A stretch of 64,000 nucleotides of DNA from Micavibrio_C sp046294845 (GTDB lineage Bacteria; Pseudomonadota; Alphaproteobacteria; Micavibrionales; Micavibrionaceae), in contig JBKBNU010000001.1 of NCBI GenBank assembly GCA_046294845.1, forward strand, positions 1,984,001 through 2,048,000. The letters run 5' to 3'. The position numbers and the translations under genes were made by a program. Of this stretch, positions 15,994 through 24,818 are shown one piece after another; positions within the stretch are counted from its first letter, which is position 1; each line of letters starts with the position of its first letter. The notes under the pieces were generated by a model. The model was not told the DNA's origin, did no database searches, and worked only from the letters and a program-made list of their open reading frames with translations.

Positions 15994-18607
15994 ACTCGTC
16001 GCCTTCTTTTTCCTGCGGCGCCGATGTTTCATCATCATTCTTGCGAGTGGAAGCAATCTTTAAAGCCACACGTTTTTTAGGGAATACGATGGTTGCTGTC
16101 GTACCAATCCCTTTTTGGGATACCAGCTCCAGACCTCCCCCATGCAGTTCCATCAGGGATTTGACGAGCGTTAGCCCCAGGCCTGCACCAGATGTGTTGC
16201 GGCTCAACGATGTTTCAACCTGTCCAAAAGGTGAAAGGGCCTTGATAATTTCATTATCATCCAAACCTACACCTGTATCGGTAATAGATATCCTCAGGCG
16301 CCCTGCCGAGTCAGTTTCCTGCGACAACGTGATCATACCGCCATCGGGTGTAAACTTGATCGCATTCGAAAGAATGTTCAAAAGCACTTGTTTGATGGCC
16401 AGTTCTTCGCCGACGATATCGGGAATATTGCCATCAATCATATTGGTAATGGACAGTTTGTTTTCTTCGACTTTGGGTGCAACAAAATCAACGCAAGTCT
16501 TTATCAGTCGTCCCATATCAACCAAAGTCTCATTCAACTGTCGCTCACCGGCTTCGATGCGCGAAACATCAAGAATATCATTGATAATACGAAGAAGATG
16601 CCTGCCACTCTCATGGATATCCTTGGCATACTCCCAATATTGCCTGTGATTGATTGCCCCAAAAACTTCATTACGGATGATTTCAGAAAAGCCGATAATC
16701 GCGTTTAGGGGCGTTCTTAATTCATGCGACATATTGGCAAGAAACTCCGACTTGGCACGGTTAGCCAGATTGGACTGCACAATAGCATCCGACATTTTGA
16801 TTTCGGCTTCCTTGCGCTGGGTAATATTTTCAAGACTGCCTTCGTAATACAGGATATTTCCGTCATCATCCCTGACAGCGCGGGCATTTTCATTGACCCA
16901 TATCTCATCACCCGTGCGGGTGATCATCTGTGTTTCATAGCCTTGAACCGCGTTATTTCTCTCAAGCTCCCGTACAAATTGGGCTCTTTCACGAGGATTT
17001 TTATAAAGCTGTTCATGGGCGTTTCTAACAACTTTCAATAAAGACTCCGGTGCATCGAAATCCAGAATCCGGGCATAGGCCGGATTAACACTGAGAAAAT
17101 GCCCGTCAGGCGTCACCTGATAAATACCGCCGGCAGCGTTCTCCACAATCGTCCGGTATTTCTTCTCGGCCTCAGTCAAAGCGCGCTCTGTACGGCGTCT
17201 TTCTTCCACATCGGTAATGGTACCGACCACACGCAATTGCTTGGTTTCATCTTGTCTCAACATTGACATCGCCAGTTCTGCTGCGTGATATGAACCATTG
17301 CTGGTTCTCAGGCGAATAAAGGAACGATAAGCGGGTCGCTTGCCCATAATCATATTTTCGAACGCAAATTTTTGCTCTTCCTGATCTTGCGGATGCAATA
17401 GCTCGAATATATTGCGGTTAACACTTTGCTCGATTTCAAAACCGGTAATTTTCGGCCAAGTTTCATTCAGAAACAAAATGTCACCATCGGCATTAAGTTC
17501 AAAAATGATATCACTGACAGAGTCAATAATTGCTCTATATTCCCGTTCAGCCTTGCGCAGAACCTGATTCAGTCTTTCGCGCTCGGCGGCCTCGGTATTG
17601 AGTTCGTAATTCTTCTGCGCCAAAGCGCGGTTCATAGTAGAAAGCCTGAACGATTGGCGCTGGTTATTTCTGACATAAAGTGTGCCCACGATCGTCAACG
17701 TCAAACCAAAAAGCAGTAAGAGCAAGGGTGATTGGCTCAAGAGCAACATATTCCGGTCTGTCCCGAGTGCCAAACTAACCTTCCATGTATTGCCAGCTAC
17801 ATCAATTTCATCACTATAACTGAAATCACCTGCAGACCCCTTTTCTTCGATATTTACATTCGAGCGATCCATCAGGAACAGGCGTTGTCCTGTCGCCATA
17901 TCATTAATCGTCAGGCGTTTGATGGTAGGACGGTCAAGAATGGCCCGCATATCAGCAACTTTGTACATTCTTGAAACAGAGGCCAATATGCCGGAATCTA
18001 TATTATTCTTCTGAACATTAATCGCCGTCACGATTGTTCTTGATTTTACAATCGGTGCCTCATTCTCCAGCGTATAATCGGCGGCAGAAAAATCCGTTAC
18101 AATGAAGGGAACACCTGGCACTTTGTTTCTCTGGGAAATAATGCTGCGTACCAAAGGTTGGGCACGATCAGGTGTCAAACGTGGACGGCCATCCCCCACA
18201 TTCAGTTCATCCATAATGTCACGATATTTCCAGCTACCATTACTGGGGTATATCCAGACCAAATGGTCAAGACGGTTATTATCCGGCAAAATTTTTTGAA
18301 TCTGCTTGCGCAGCAAATCCGTATTATCTGTTTCCGATAGGGTGAGGATGGTTGCCAACATCTGCAAATCGCTTTGCATGTCATCCATGTGACCGGAGAT
18401 GTTGTCACGGGACTGGACAATCATACGATGGTACTCATCAACCATGACATCGCGCATAAAAATACTTAAGACCATGTAAGCGACAACGGTCAGTATCATC
18501 CCGTTCAGGAAAACCATGAATTGGGGCACACCCCCCGTCATGACCCTCCTGACATTCGGACGATCATTATCATCAAACTCGTTATTTTCGCGCTCAAACG
18601 AGGCCAT
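15971..18607 (-). CDS. Membrane-bound PAS sensor histidine kinase
   Basis: An 878-residue kinase. Membrane spans at about 28-51 and 289-312 bracket a periplasmic sensor domain (52-288). Two PAS modules follow (about 355-470 and 480-600), each closed by a PAC-type sequence, then HisKA with the phosphoacceptor H628 in SHELRTPL and an HATPase domain with NILSNAIKF, DTGVGL and SGAGLGL. No response regulator is adjacent, so the partner is unknown. The C-terminal 35 residues are charged and probably disordered. Confidence 0.93.
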   Translation of the reverse strand: MASFERENNEFDDNDRPNVRRVMTGGVPQFMVFLNGMILTVVAYMVLSIFMRDVMVDEYHRMIVQSRDNISGHMDDMQSDLQMLATILTLSETDNTDLLRKQIQKILPDNNRLDHLVWIYPSNGSWKYRDIMDELNVGDGRPRLTPDRAQPLVRSIISQRNKVPGVPFIVTDFSAADYTLENEAPIVKSRTIVTAINVQKNNIDSGILASVSRMYKVADMRAILDRPTIKRLTINDMATGQRLFLMDRSNVNIEEKGSAGDFSYSDEIDVAGNTWKVSLALGTDRNMLLLSQSPLLLLLFGLTLTIVGTLYVRNNQRQSFRLSTMNRALAQKNYELNTEAAERERLNQVLRKAEREYRAIIDSVSDIIFELNADGDILFLNETWPKITGFEIEQSVNRNIFELLHPQDQEEQKFAFENMIMGKRPAYRSFIRLRTSNGSYHAAELAMSMLRQDETKQLRVVGTITDVEERRRTERALTEAEKKYRTIVENAAGGIYQVTPDGHFLSVNPAYARILDFDAPESLLKVVRNAHEQLYKNPRERAQFVRELERNNAVQGYETQMITRTGDEIWVNENARAVRDDDGNILYYEGSLENITQRKEAEIKMSDAIVQSNLANRAKSEFLANMSHELRTPLNAIIGFSEIIRNEVFGAINHRQYWEYAKDIHESGRHLLRIINDILDVSRIEAGERQLNETLVDMGRLIKTCVDFVAPKVEENKLSITNMIDGNIPDIVGEELAIKQVLLNILSNAIKFTPDGGMITLSQETDSAGRLRISITDTGVGLDDNEIIKALSPFGQVETSLSRNTSGAGLGLTLVKSLMELHGGGLELVSQKGIGTTATIVFPKKRVALKIASTRKNDDETSAPQEKEGDESTNHTLQ

Positions 18608-18728
18608 TCACTATCCTGCTGGCTTAATCAACGAAACGAGGCGACAAAGCCCCCTTCTTACTCTCCTATGTTAGGATTAATTGTTTGCTAATAAAGGAAC
18701 TTTTTTGATTTTACGAAATCATTGAAGT

Positions 18729-18753
18729 GTGGGGGATTGACTCTATCCCCCAC
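18729..18753. repeat. Inverted repeat ahead of the phasin-like gene
   Basis: GTGGGGGAT (18729-18737) and ATCCCCCAC (18745-18753) form a 9-bp perfect stem with a 7-nt loop, 55 bp before the phasin-like start. It could be a terminator-like hairpin or a regulator's operator; a short TGTTT follows on the plus strand. Its role is undetermined. Confidence 0.45.
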
Positions 18754-18808
18754 TGTTTCCATGATGAGCCGAACAATCAAAAGCCCTTAGCCAAACGAGG
18801 ATATTCTT

Positions 18809-19312
18809 ATGCTGAACCCTTCTCTTTTTCAGGCGTACAACCCTTTTGAACAGAGCAAAGTCGTCAGCTCTGCCCTGTTTTCTGGGGCGAATGGCTTCCC
18901 CAAGGGCCTTCCTTTCACTATTGATGATATTCTGGAAATGAACAAGCGCCATATCAAGGCCATGAGCGAAGCCCAAAAAATGATGCTGGAGGCCACCCAT
19001 TCCATAGGCAAAGCCTATCAGGCTATGGTGTCACAAAATATGGAGATGCTGACACAGTCCATCGCCCATGTGACAGACTCAGCCTCCCCTGAGGAAAAAA
19101 TTGTCCGCCATATCGAAACCATGCGCGAAGGTTATACCCGCATGATCCGCCAGTGCCGGAATATTCAGGACAATAGCTGTCAAAGCTGGCGCGAGGCTTC
19201 AGACGTCCTCCACACAAGTATTCTTGAAACTTGCCGCAAAAGCACCCAATCCTTGCGCAATATCGAGAGCGCTATCCCCGAACTTCCTGCCCCCGAAAAA
19301 GTAGCTGCGTAG
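18809..19312 (+). CDS. Phasin-like protein
   Basis: A 167-residue helical protein with the amphipathic repeats of phasin family 2: FTIDDILEMNKRHIKAMSEA, KAYQAMVSQNMEMLTQS and a second long helix from about residue 90. Phasins coat polyhydroxyalkanoate granules; no PHA synthesis genes are in view, so granule association is inferred. The N-terminal 35 residues are variable. It precedes csaA by only 3 bp, so the two are likely co-transcribed. Confidence 0.75.
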   Translation: MLNPSLFQAYNPFEQSKVVSSALFSGANGFPKGLPFTIDDILEMNKRHIKAMSEAQKMMLEATHSIGKAYQAMVSQNMEMLTQSIAHVTDSASPEEKIVRHIETMREGYTRMIRQCRNIQDNSCQSWREASDVLHTSILETCRKSTQSLRNIESAIPELPAPEKVAA

Positions 19313-19315
19313 AAT

Positions 19316-19648
19316 ATGATTACCTTTGACGAGTTTCTGAAGGTCGATATCCGTGTAGGCACGGTTGTCGATGCACAAGCCTTTCCTGAAGCACAAAAGC
19401 CCGCTATCAAGCTTTGGGTCAATTTCGGACCGGAGATCGGCGTCAAAAAAACTTCGGCACAGATCACTGTGAATTATACTCTGGAAGAGCTGATCGGCCG
19501 GCAAGTCGTGGGGGTTATCAATTTCCCGCCCCGCCAGATCGGCAAATATATGTCCGAATTTCTGGTACTGGGTTTCCCTGATGAGGACGGCGCTGTCACC
19601 TTGATCAGGCCCGATAAAGACGTGCCAAACGGCGGACGTCTGCACTAA
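19316..19648 (+). CDS. csaA: CsaA-type tRNA-binding domain protein
   Basis: A 110-residue protein consisting of a single tRNA-binding OB fold: VDIRVGTVVDAQAF at 9-22, KTSAQITVNY at about 46-55, GRQVVGVINFPPR at about 61-73 and the C-terminal GAVTLIRPD. CsaA is proposed to act as a dimeric tRNA- or protein-binding factor. Length matches the family. Confidence 0.92.
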   Translation: MITFDEFLKVDIRVGTVVDAQAFPEAQKPAIKLWVNFGPEIGVKKTSAQITVNYTLEELIGRQVVGVINFPPRQIGKYMSEFLVLGFPDEDGAVTLIRPDKDVPNGGRLH

Positions 19649-19653
19649 TCCGC

Positions 19654-21012
19654 TTAGTACGGCAGATGAATTACAGCCCGCACGCCGCCGCGCGGGCTTT
19701 TTTCCAACCATATCTTGCCACCATGGGCATGGACCACTTCACGGGCGATGGGTAACCCCAGCCCTACCCCGCCTGTTGATGGATTGCGCGAAGGATCAAC
19801 CCGCACAAATGGCTTGAAGACTTCTTCAAACTGGTCTTCAGGGATACCCATGCCATCATCATCAATCAATATCTCTATATATTCTTTGTCCTCATCCATC
19901 TGCACTGTCACCCATGAATGGGATGCATATTTCCGCGCATTGGTCAGGATGTTGGTCAAAGCACGTTCGAAGGCCATCGGGCGTAATTGAAGAGAATAAT
20001 TTTCCGTCATGGACAGGGTAATATCGGCACCCTCGCGCTCCATCCCGCTCACAACGCGTTCGATCAGGGAGCGCAAATCGGTTCTCACAACCTGCTCGCC
20101 CTCTTCGCCTCGTGCAAATTCCAGATAGGCATTGATCATTTTCTCCATATCGACGATATCCTGCTTCAGGGCCTCAACATCCGGCCCTTCCGGCAACATC
20201 GCGACTTGCAAACGCATACGTGTAAGCGGTGTCCGCAAATCATGAGAAACTCCCGCCAGCATGGCCGCACGCTGTGTAATCTGGCGCCTGACCCGTTCAT
20301 GCATATCAAGGAAAGCCTGTGCGGCCTGCCTAACCTCGCGCGCGCCTTCCGGCTTGAAAGATGATGGCACATCCAGTCCACGCCCAAAGCGCTCGGCCAC
20401 CACAGCCAAACGGCGAATAGGCCTGATCTGGTTACGCATAAACAAAATAGCGATCGCCAGCAGAATGATTGAACTGCCGATCATCCAAAGAATAACGATG
20501 TAACTTGAGGATGAGAAAAGGCGGCGCTGCGGCAGGCTCACCATCAATACACCTTTTCCGTCATCAAGCTCGACCTTTACATCGACCCACTTTTCGCCAT
20601 CATCCACATTGATCGTAAAAGGACGGCGCACTTTAGTACCCATTTCCGCCGCCAACGTATCCACCATCAATTTCTTGCGCCAATCGGAAGGACGGGCTGT
20701 CCGCTCTTGTTCTTCCAGCGTTTCATCCGGCAGATAGCTAATCAGAAAATCCAGATGCTGGGATGTATATCGTGCCAAAGCAGGGAATTGCTCCCCTCCG
20801 GCATCACCCTCCAGCACCTCGGCAATAATCGCAATTTCACCGGACACTGCAAAAGCCAGCCTGCTAGTCATCTTTTCCCAGTGGCGGTCAAAGAAAATAT
20901 AGGTCGTGATCGCCTGTAAAATAATAACCGGCAAGATCAAGATCAGCAGCGAGCGCCCGAAGATCGTGCGCGGCATCAATTTTTTGAGGCTACGGCGTCC
21001 CGGGAACTTCAT
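19654..21012 (-). CDS. EnvZ-like sensor histidine kinase
   Basis: A 452-residue kinase with two membrane spans (19-41 and 171-193), a periplasmic loop, HAMP (about 194-245), HisKA with H257 in GVSHDLRTPL and an HATPase domain with NILTNARKY, DDGMGIP and GVGLGLPI. The layout matches EnvZ and it is coupled to the OmpR-like regulator by a 4-nt overlap. The stimulus is not known. Confidence 0.93.
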   Translation of the reverse strand: MKFPGRRSLKKLMPRTIFGRSLLILILPVIILQAITTYIFFDRHWEKMTSRLAFAVSGEIAIIAEVLEGDAGGEQFPALARYTSQHLDFLISYLPDETLEEQERTARPSDWRKKLMVDTLAAEMGTKVRRPFTINVDDGEKWVDVKVELDDGKGVLMVSLPQRRLFSSSSYIVILWMIGSSIILLAIAILFMRNQIRPIRRLAVVAERFGRGLDVPSSFKPEGAREVRQAAQAFLDMHERVRRQITQRAAMLAGVSHDLRTPLTRMRLQVAMLPEGPDVEALKQDIVDMEKMINAYLEFARGEEGEQVVRTDLRSLIERVVSGMEREGADITLSMTENYSLQLRPMAFERALTNILTNARKYASHSWVTVQMDEDKEYIEILIDDDGMGIPEDQFEEVFKPFVRVDPSRNPSTGGVGLGLPIAREVVHAHGGKIWLEKSPRGGVRAVIHLPY

Positions 21013-21716
21013 GACTCGTTGATCCTTAGGATATAGCCACGGCCCCGCACCGTTTGCAGGCAGCGCGGGCGCTTTACATCATCTTCCAGTTTGCGGCGCA
21101 GGCGCGTAACCTGCACGTCAATCGTTCTTTCACCGGCATCGACATCACACATCCTTGCCAAGGTGTCGCGGTCAACAACTTCACCCGCTTTGCTGGCGAG
21201 CGCCCGTAACAAATTCCCCTCGGCAGAGGTCAAACGCATGACATCATCCCCGTCCTGCAATTCATTATGGCGTTCATCATAGGTCCAGCGTCCAACACGG
21301 AATATCCTTTGCGCTTCAACCTTCGGGCGGCGGCGCAAAATAGCCTGCAAACGCAAAACCAGTTCGCGTGGTTCAAACGGCTTGGAAAGGTAATCATCCG
21401 CTCCGCTTTCAAAACCCATGATCTTGTCATCGGTTTCCCCGAGAGCTGTCAGCAACAAAACCGGCAGATCTGATTTCTCTTTCAGGCGACGCGTGAACTC
21501 CAGACCTGTTTCACCGGGCATCATGACGTCTAGAACCATCGCATCGAAGAGGAAGCGATCAAGGATATCCGATGCTTCCTGCGCCGAGGAAGCCGCCACA
21601 GCCAGAAAACCATGTTCCTGCAAATAGCGGAGCAAAAGCTTCCTGATCCTTTCGTCATCATCGACGACAAGAATGTGGGGTAAGTCTTCCGGATGGTTCT
21701 GCGGGATATTTTGCAT
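21009..21716 (-). CDS. OmpR-family response regulator
   Basis: A 235-residue regulator. The receiver domain has VVDDD at about 17-21, the phosphoacceptor D63 in VLDVMMPGE and the conserved Lys in LSKPF; the C-terminal winged helix includes ERTIDVQVTRLRRKLEDD and RGRGYIL. It is the first gene of the two-component operon and would be phosphorylated by the kinase at 19654-21012. It is divergent from ilvE across about 65 bp. Confidence 0.95.
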   Translation of the reverse strand: MQNIPQNHPEDLPHILVVDDDERIRKLLLRYLQEHGFLAVAASSAQEASDILDRFLFDAMVLDVMMPGETGLEFTRRLKEKSDLPVLLLTALGETDDKIMGFESGADDYLSKPFEPRELVLRLQAILRRRPKVEAQRIFRVGRWTYDERHNELQDGDDVMRLTSAEGNLLRALASKAGEVVDRDTLARMCDVDAGERTIDVQVTRLRRKLEDDVKRPRCLQTVRGRGYILRINES

Positions 21717-21781
21717 TTAGCCTTTTTACTTCATATACTTCGATTTGAAAACTTTAACCCCACATGCCAAGGAATATGGAA

Positions 21782-22690
21782 ATGGCAGCACCCGCAGGAT
21801 TACCCTTTGACGACCGTGACGGCTGGATCTGGATGGATGGTAAAATGTGGGATTGGCGTGAAGCCAAGGTCCATGTGCTATCACACGGACTGCATTACGG
21901 GGGCAGCGTTTTTGAAGGCGAACGCATTTATGATGGTGAAATCTTCAAGCTGAAAGAACATTCGGACCGTCTGGTCAATTCAGGCAGCTTGCTCGATATG
22001 CCCCTGCCCTATACCTCCGAAGAGATCATGGAATTTAGCCGTGAAACGGCTGCCGCCAATAGGATTGAGAACGGCTATGTGCGTCCGCTTGCCTGGCGTG
22101 GCCCCGAAGCCATGGGCATTGCCGCCCAGAACTGCCTGACCCATGTCGCGATTGCGGTTTGGGATTGGCCCAAATATTTCTTCCCTAAATCCGGTGACAA
22201 TGCAGGCCTGGCCCTCAAGACATCTAAATGGCGCCGTTGTGATCCGCGCACCATGCCGGTACAGGCCAAATGCGCCGGTATCTACGGTATTGGCACACTC
22301 GCCAAGCATGAGGCTGACCGTGCCGGCTATGATGATGCCCTGATGCTGGATGTTCATGGCCGTGTGGCCGAAGCCTCGGGCGCGAACCTGTTTGTTATTC
22401 AGGACGGTATCATCAAGACCCCTGTTCCGGAATGTTTCCTGAACGGCATTACCCGCCAGACAGTCATCAAGCTTGCGCGTGATCTCGGCTATACGGTTGA
22501 AGAAACCCACCTGATGCCGGAAGACCTGAAGAATGTGCAGGAAATATTCCTGACCGGTACGGCTGCGGAAATCGCCCCGGTATCCAAGATTGATGATGTT
22601 GTGAACCTGCCGATCGGTAAAGTCACGGAACATCTGAAATCGGCCTATAGCGATCTGGTCCGTCAAAAAACCGTTCAAGCGGTAGCCTGA
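21782..22690 (+). CDS. ilvE: Branched-chain amino acid aminotransferase
   Basis: A 302-residue class IV PLP aminotransferase that interconverts branched-chain 2-oxo acids and Leu, Ile and Val. Typical blocks are HGLHYGGSVFEG, NGYVRPLAWRG, AKCAGIYGIGTLAKHEA (the PLP lysine is in this region), EASGANLFVI and EIFLTGTAAEIAPV. I start at 21782 because AAGGA lies 8 nt before it; in-frame ATGs at 21764 and 21776 are alternatives. Confidence 0.93.
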   Translation: MAAPAGLPFDDRDGWIWMDGKMWDWREAKVHVLSHGLHYGGSVFEGERIYDGEIFKLKEHSDRLVNSGSLLDMPLPYTSEEIMEFSRETAAANRIENGYVRPLAWRGPEAMGIAAQNCLTHVAIAVWDWPKYFFPKSGDNAGLALKTSKWRRCDPRTMPVQAKCAGIYGIGTLAKHEADRAGYDDALMLDVHGRVAEASGANLFVIQDGIIKTPVPECFLNGITRQTVIKLARDLGYTVEETHLMPEDLKNVQEIFLTGTAAEIAPVSKIDDVVNLPIGKVTEHLKSAYSDLVRQKTVQAVA

Positions 22691-22701
22691 ACGGTTTCTT
22701 T
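22668..22701 (+). terminator. Terminator overlapping the ilvE 3' end
   Basis: AAACCGTTCA and TGAACGGTTT form a 10-bp stem with a 10-nt loop, followed by CTTT. The stop codon lies inside the hairpin, so the terminator is embedded in the coding sequence. Confidence 0.75.
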
Positions 22702-22729
22702 AAAAATCCAAATTTACAGGATGTCGGTT

Positions 22730-24448
22730 TTAGGCCGCGCGGTCACGTCCGCCCTGGAACCCTTTTTTGCCGCCTTGTGGTTTACCCTGAGGCTTACCAA
22801 AAGGTTTGCCACCCGCTTTGTTGGCGGATTTACCGAATGGCTTGCCCTGTGATTTACCTTGAGGCTTAGCCTGTGACTTGCCGAAAGGTTTACCACCTTC
22901 TTTACGTTGCGGCTTTTCGAATGAATCATCGAAAGAACGACCACGTGGCTTTACATAGGCTCTATCCGCATTACCTGTAGGTTTGTGGCTTGGTCTGCGC
23001 TCTTCACGGCTGAAATTTTCTTCACGGTTATATTCACCGCGCGGGCGAGCGGGTTTTGCATAGCCCCCACGGCCCCCTGAAGGACGGCCTTCACCGCGCC
23101 CCTCAAAACGACCTTCGAAGCGATCTCCGCCTCTGTTCTCGTAACGGCCTTCGCCGCGGGTTTCGTAACGGTTTTCGCTTCTGCCTTCATACCGGCCCTC
23201 GCGGCGACCTTCATAGCGGTTTTCTTGACGGCCCTCGAAACGTCCTGCTGAACGGCCTTCACCTCTGCCTTCGAAACGGCCACCGGATCTTCCGGCTGGT
23301 TTGCCGCCTTGGCGTGGACGACGGGCACCCTGACGGGAAGAACGCTCGGAAGAGTCATTCGCTGCTTTCGGGTTCAGCAATAATTCGATAGCGCGCCATT
23401 TGCGGTTATCCTGACCGGATACAAAGCTGACAGCCGAACCTTCGGCACCGGCACGGGCGGTACGGCCCATACGGTGAATAAAGTCTTCAGCAACCTGTGG
23501 CAGATCATAGTTGATCACGTGTTCGATATGCGGCACATCAAGACCACGGGCAGCAATATCTGTGGCGATAAGAACACGGAAATTCATCTTTCTGAAATCC
23601 TGCATCACTTTATCACGCTTGGCTTGACGCAGATCACCATGCAAAGCTTCCGATGTGTGGCCGTCACGGCGCAAATTTTTGGCCATACGGTCAGCACCGA
23701 ATTTTGTTTTCACAAAAATGATGACAGAGCCTTCGCGCTGTTCCAGCTGTGTCAGCAATTCATCATATTTTTCGTTCTGTTCGATACGAATGACTTCTTG
23801 TTTGATATTCTTGGCAACAACGTTGGTTTCGCCTACGGCTACGCGTTGCGGGTTCTTCAGATAATTCTCCGAAAGCTTCAGAATGTTTTTCGGCAATGTA
23901 GCCGAGAACATCAATGTTTGGCGTTCGGCAGGCATATATTTGAAAATACGCTCAAGCTGAACGGCAAAGCCCATATCCAGCATACGGTCGGTTTCATCAA
24001 GCACCAAAAAGTGGGCGTCTTTCAGTTTCAGGCTGCCACGTTCCAGATGGTCGTTGATGCGGCCTGGTGTTCCCACGATCAGACGCGGACGCGCACGCAG
24101 TTGGCTATATTGCTTTGCCATTGGCTCGCCACCAATGATAAAGGCTGTTTTGATCGGGCTTTTGGGACCGAGCAATTGATGCATGATGTCCATGATCTGC
24201 TTGCCCAGCTCGCGTGTTGGTGTCAGCACCAATGCCGAACCCTGATCATTCGTTAGCAGTTTCTCAACCAGCGGGATCGCAAAAGCGGCTGTCTTGCCTG
24301 TACCGGTTTGGGCTGTACCCATGATATCGTTACCGGCCAAAGCCAAAGGTATGGCTTGGGACTGGATCGGTGTTGGTACGGAATAATTCATTTGTGCCAA
24401 AGATGTCATCAGCACAGGGGATAGACCGAAGTCTGCAAAGTTTGTCAT
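22730..24448 (-). CDS. DEAD-box RNA helicase with long Arg/Gly-rich tail
   Basis: A 572-residue RhlE/CsdA-like helicase. Core motifs are AQTGTGKT, PTRELGKQI, the Walker B variant VLDETD (DETD instead of DEAD), SATLPKNI, ATDIAARGLDVP and HRMGRTARAG. From about residue 390 it is basic and low-complexity, made first of EGR/ENR repeats and then of Lys/Pro/Gly/Gln-rich repeats, suited to RNA binding. The start at 24448 follows an AGAAGAG site. The leader carries an element also present ahead of cspA (26205), which points to cold induction. Confidence 0.93.
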   Translation of the reverse strand: MTNFADFGLSPVLMTSLAQMNYSVPTPIQSQAIPLALAGNDIMGTAQTGTGKTAAFAIPLVEKLLTNDQGSALVLTPTRELGKQIMDIMHQLLGPKSPIKTAFIIGGEPMAKQYSQLRARPRLIVGTPGRINDHLERGSLKLKDAHFLVLDETDRMLDMGFAVQLERIFKYMPAERQTLMFSATLPKNILKLSENYLKNPQRVAVGETNVVAKNIKQEVIRIEQNEKYDELLTQLEQREGSVIIFVKTKFGADRMAKNLRRDGHTSEALHGDLRQAKRDKVMQDFRKMNFRVLIATDIAARGLDVPHIEHVINYDLPQVAEDFIHRMGRTARAGAEGSAVSFVSGQDNRKWRAIELLLNPKAANDSSERSSRQGARRPRQGGKPAGRSGGRFEGRGEGRSAGRFEGRQENRYEGRREGRYEGRSENRYETRGEGRYENRGGDRFEGRFEGRGEGRPSGGRGGYAKPARPRGEYNREENFSREERRPSHKPTGNADRAYVKPRGRSFDDSFEKPQRKEGGKPFGKSQAKPQGKSQGKPFGKSANKAGGKPFGKPQGKPQGGKKGFQGGRDRAA

Positions 24449-24516
24449 TACTCTTCTTTCTCGTAAGAACGCTTGGGCGTCAGGCAAGGGGCATCCCTTC
24501 CAAACGCGGCTTGTTT

Positions 24517-24665
24517 GCGTTCGATTTTTAAAAAATGTTCGATAAAAACTGAACTTTACGAGGAAAGGTGAATTTTGATTTCACGGTCTAGTTATCTGTA
24601 GAGGGTGCGATAACCGGCCTGCTAAAAGCTCCAGATCAATAAGATTGATCGTCTTCGTCAAACGA
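24517..24665 (-). promoter_or_regulatory. Conserved 5' leader element, copy A (helicase gene)
   Basis: Three blocks match the leader of cspA. Block 1 lies in 24517-24576; the subregion beginning at 24537 is identical to the cspA copy at 38 of 39 positions. Block 2 is 24619-24632 (13/14) and block 3 24655-24665 (11/11). Blocks 2 and 3 are separated by 22 nt in both copies. The element ends about 69 nt before the helicase start codon. In the mRNA orientation block 3 is a small self-pairing UCGU-UUG-ACGA. A shared RNA regulatory element, possibly temperature-responsive, is inferred. Confidence 0.75.
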
Positions 24666-24818
24666 CGGGCGGACAATGACAGCGTTTGCCCCCAAAGGCA
24701 AGAAAATAATATTTTTTCGGAAAATAGCCTCCTCCTACCCCCTTGATAGCATAGGACAAAGGGCTATATGCCTTGATCAGAACCGGACATTTCCCCATCA
24801 GACAGGAACCCCGTTACC

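Noticed and set aside
21980..22678. 232-codon minus-strand frame opposite ilvE
   Set aside because: Shadow of a clear aminotransferase gene.
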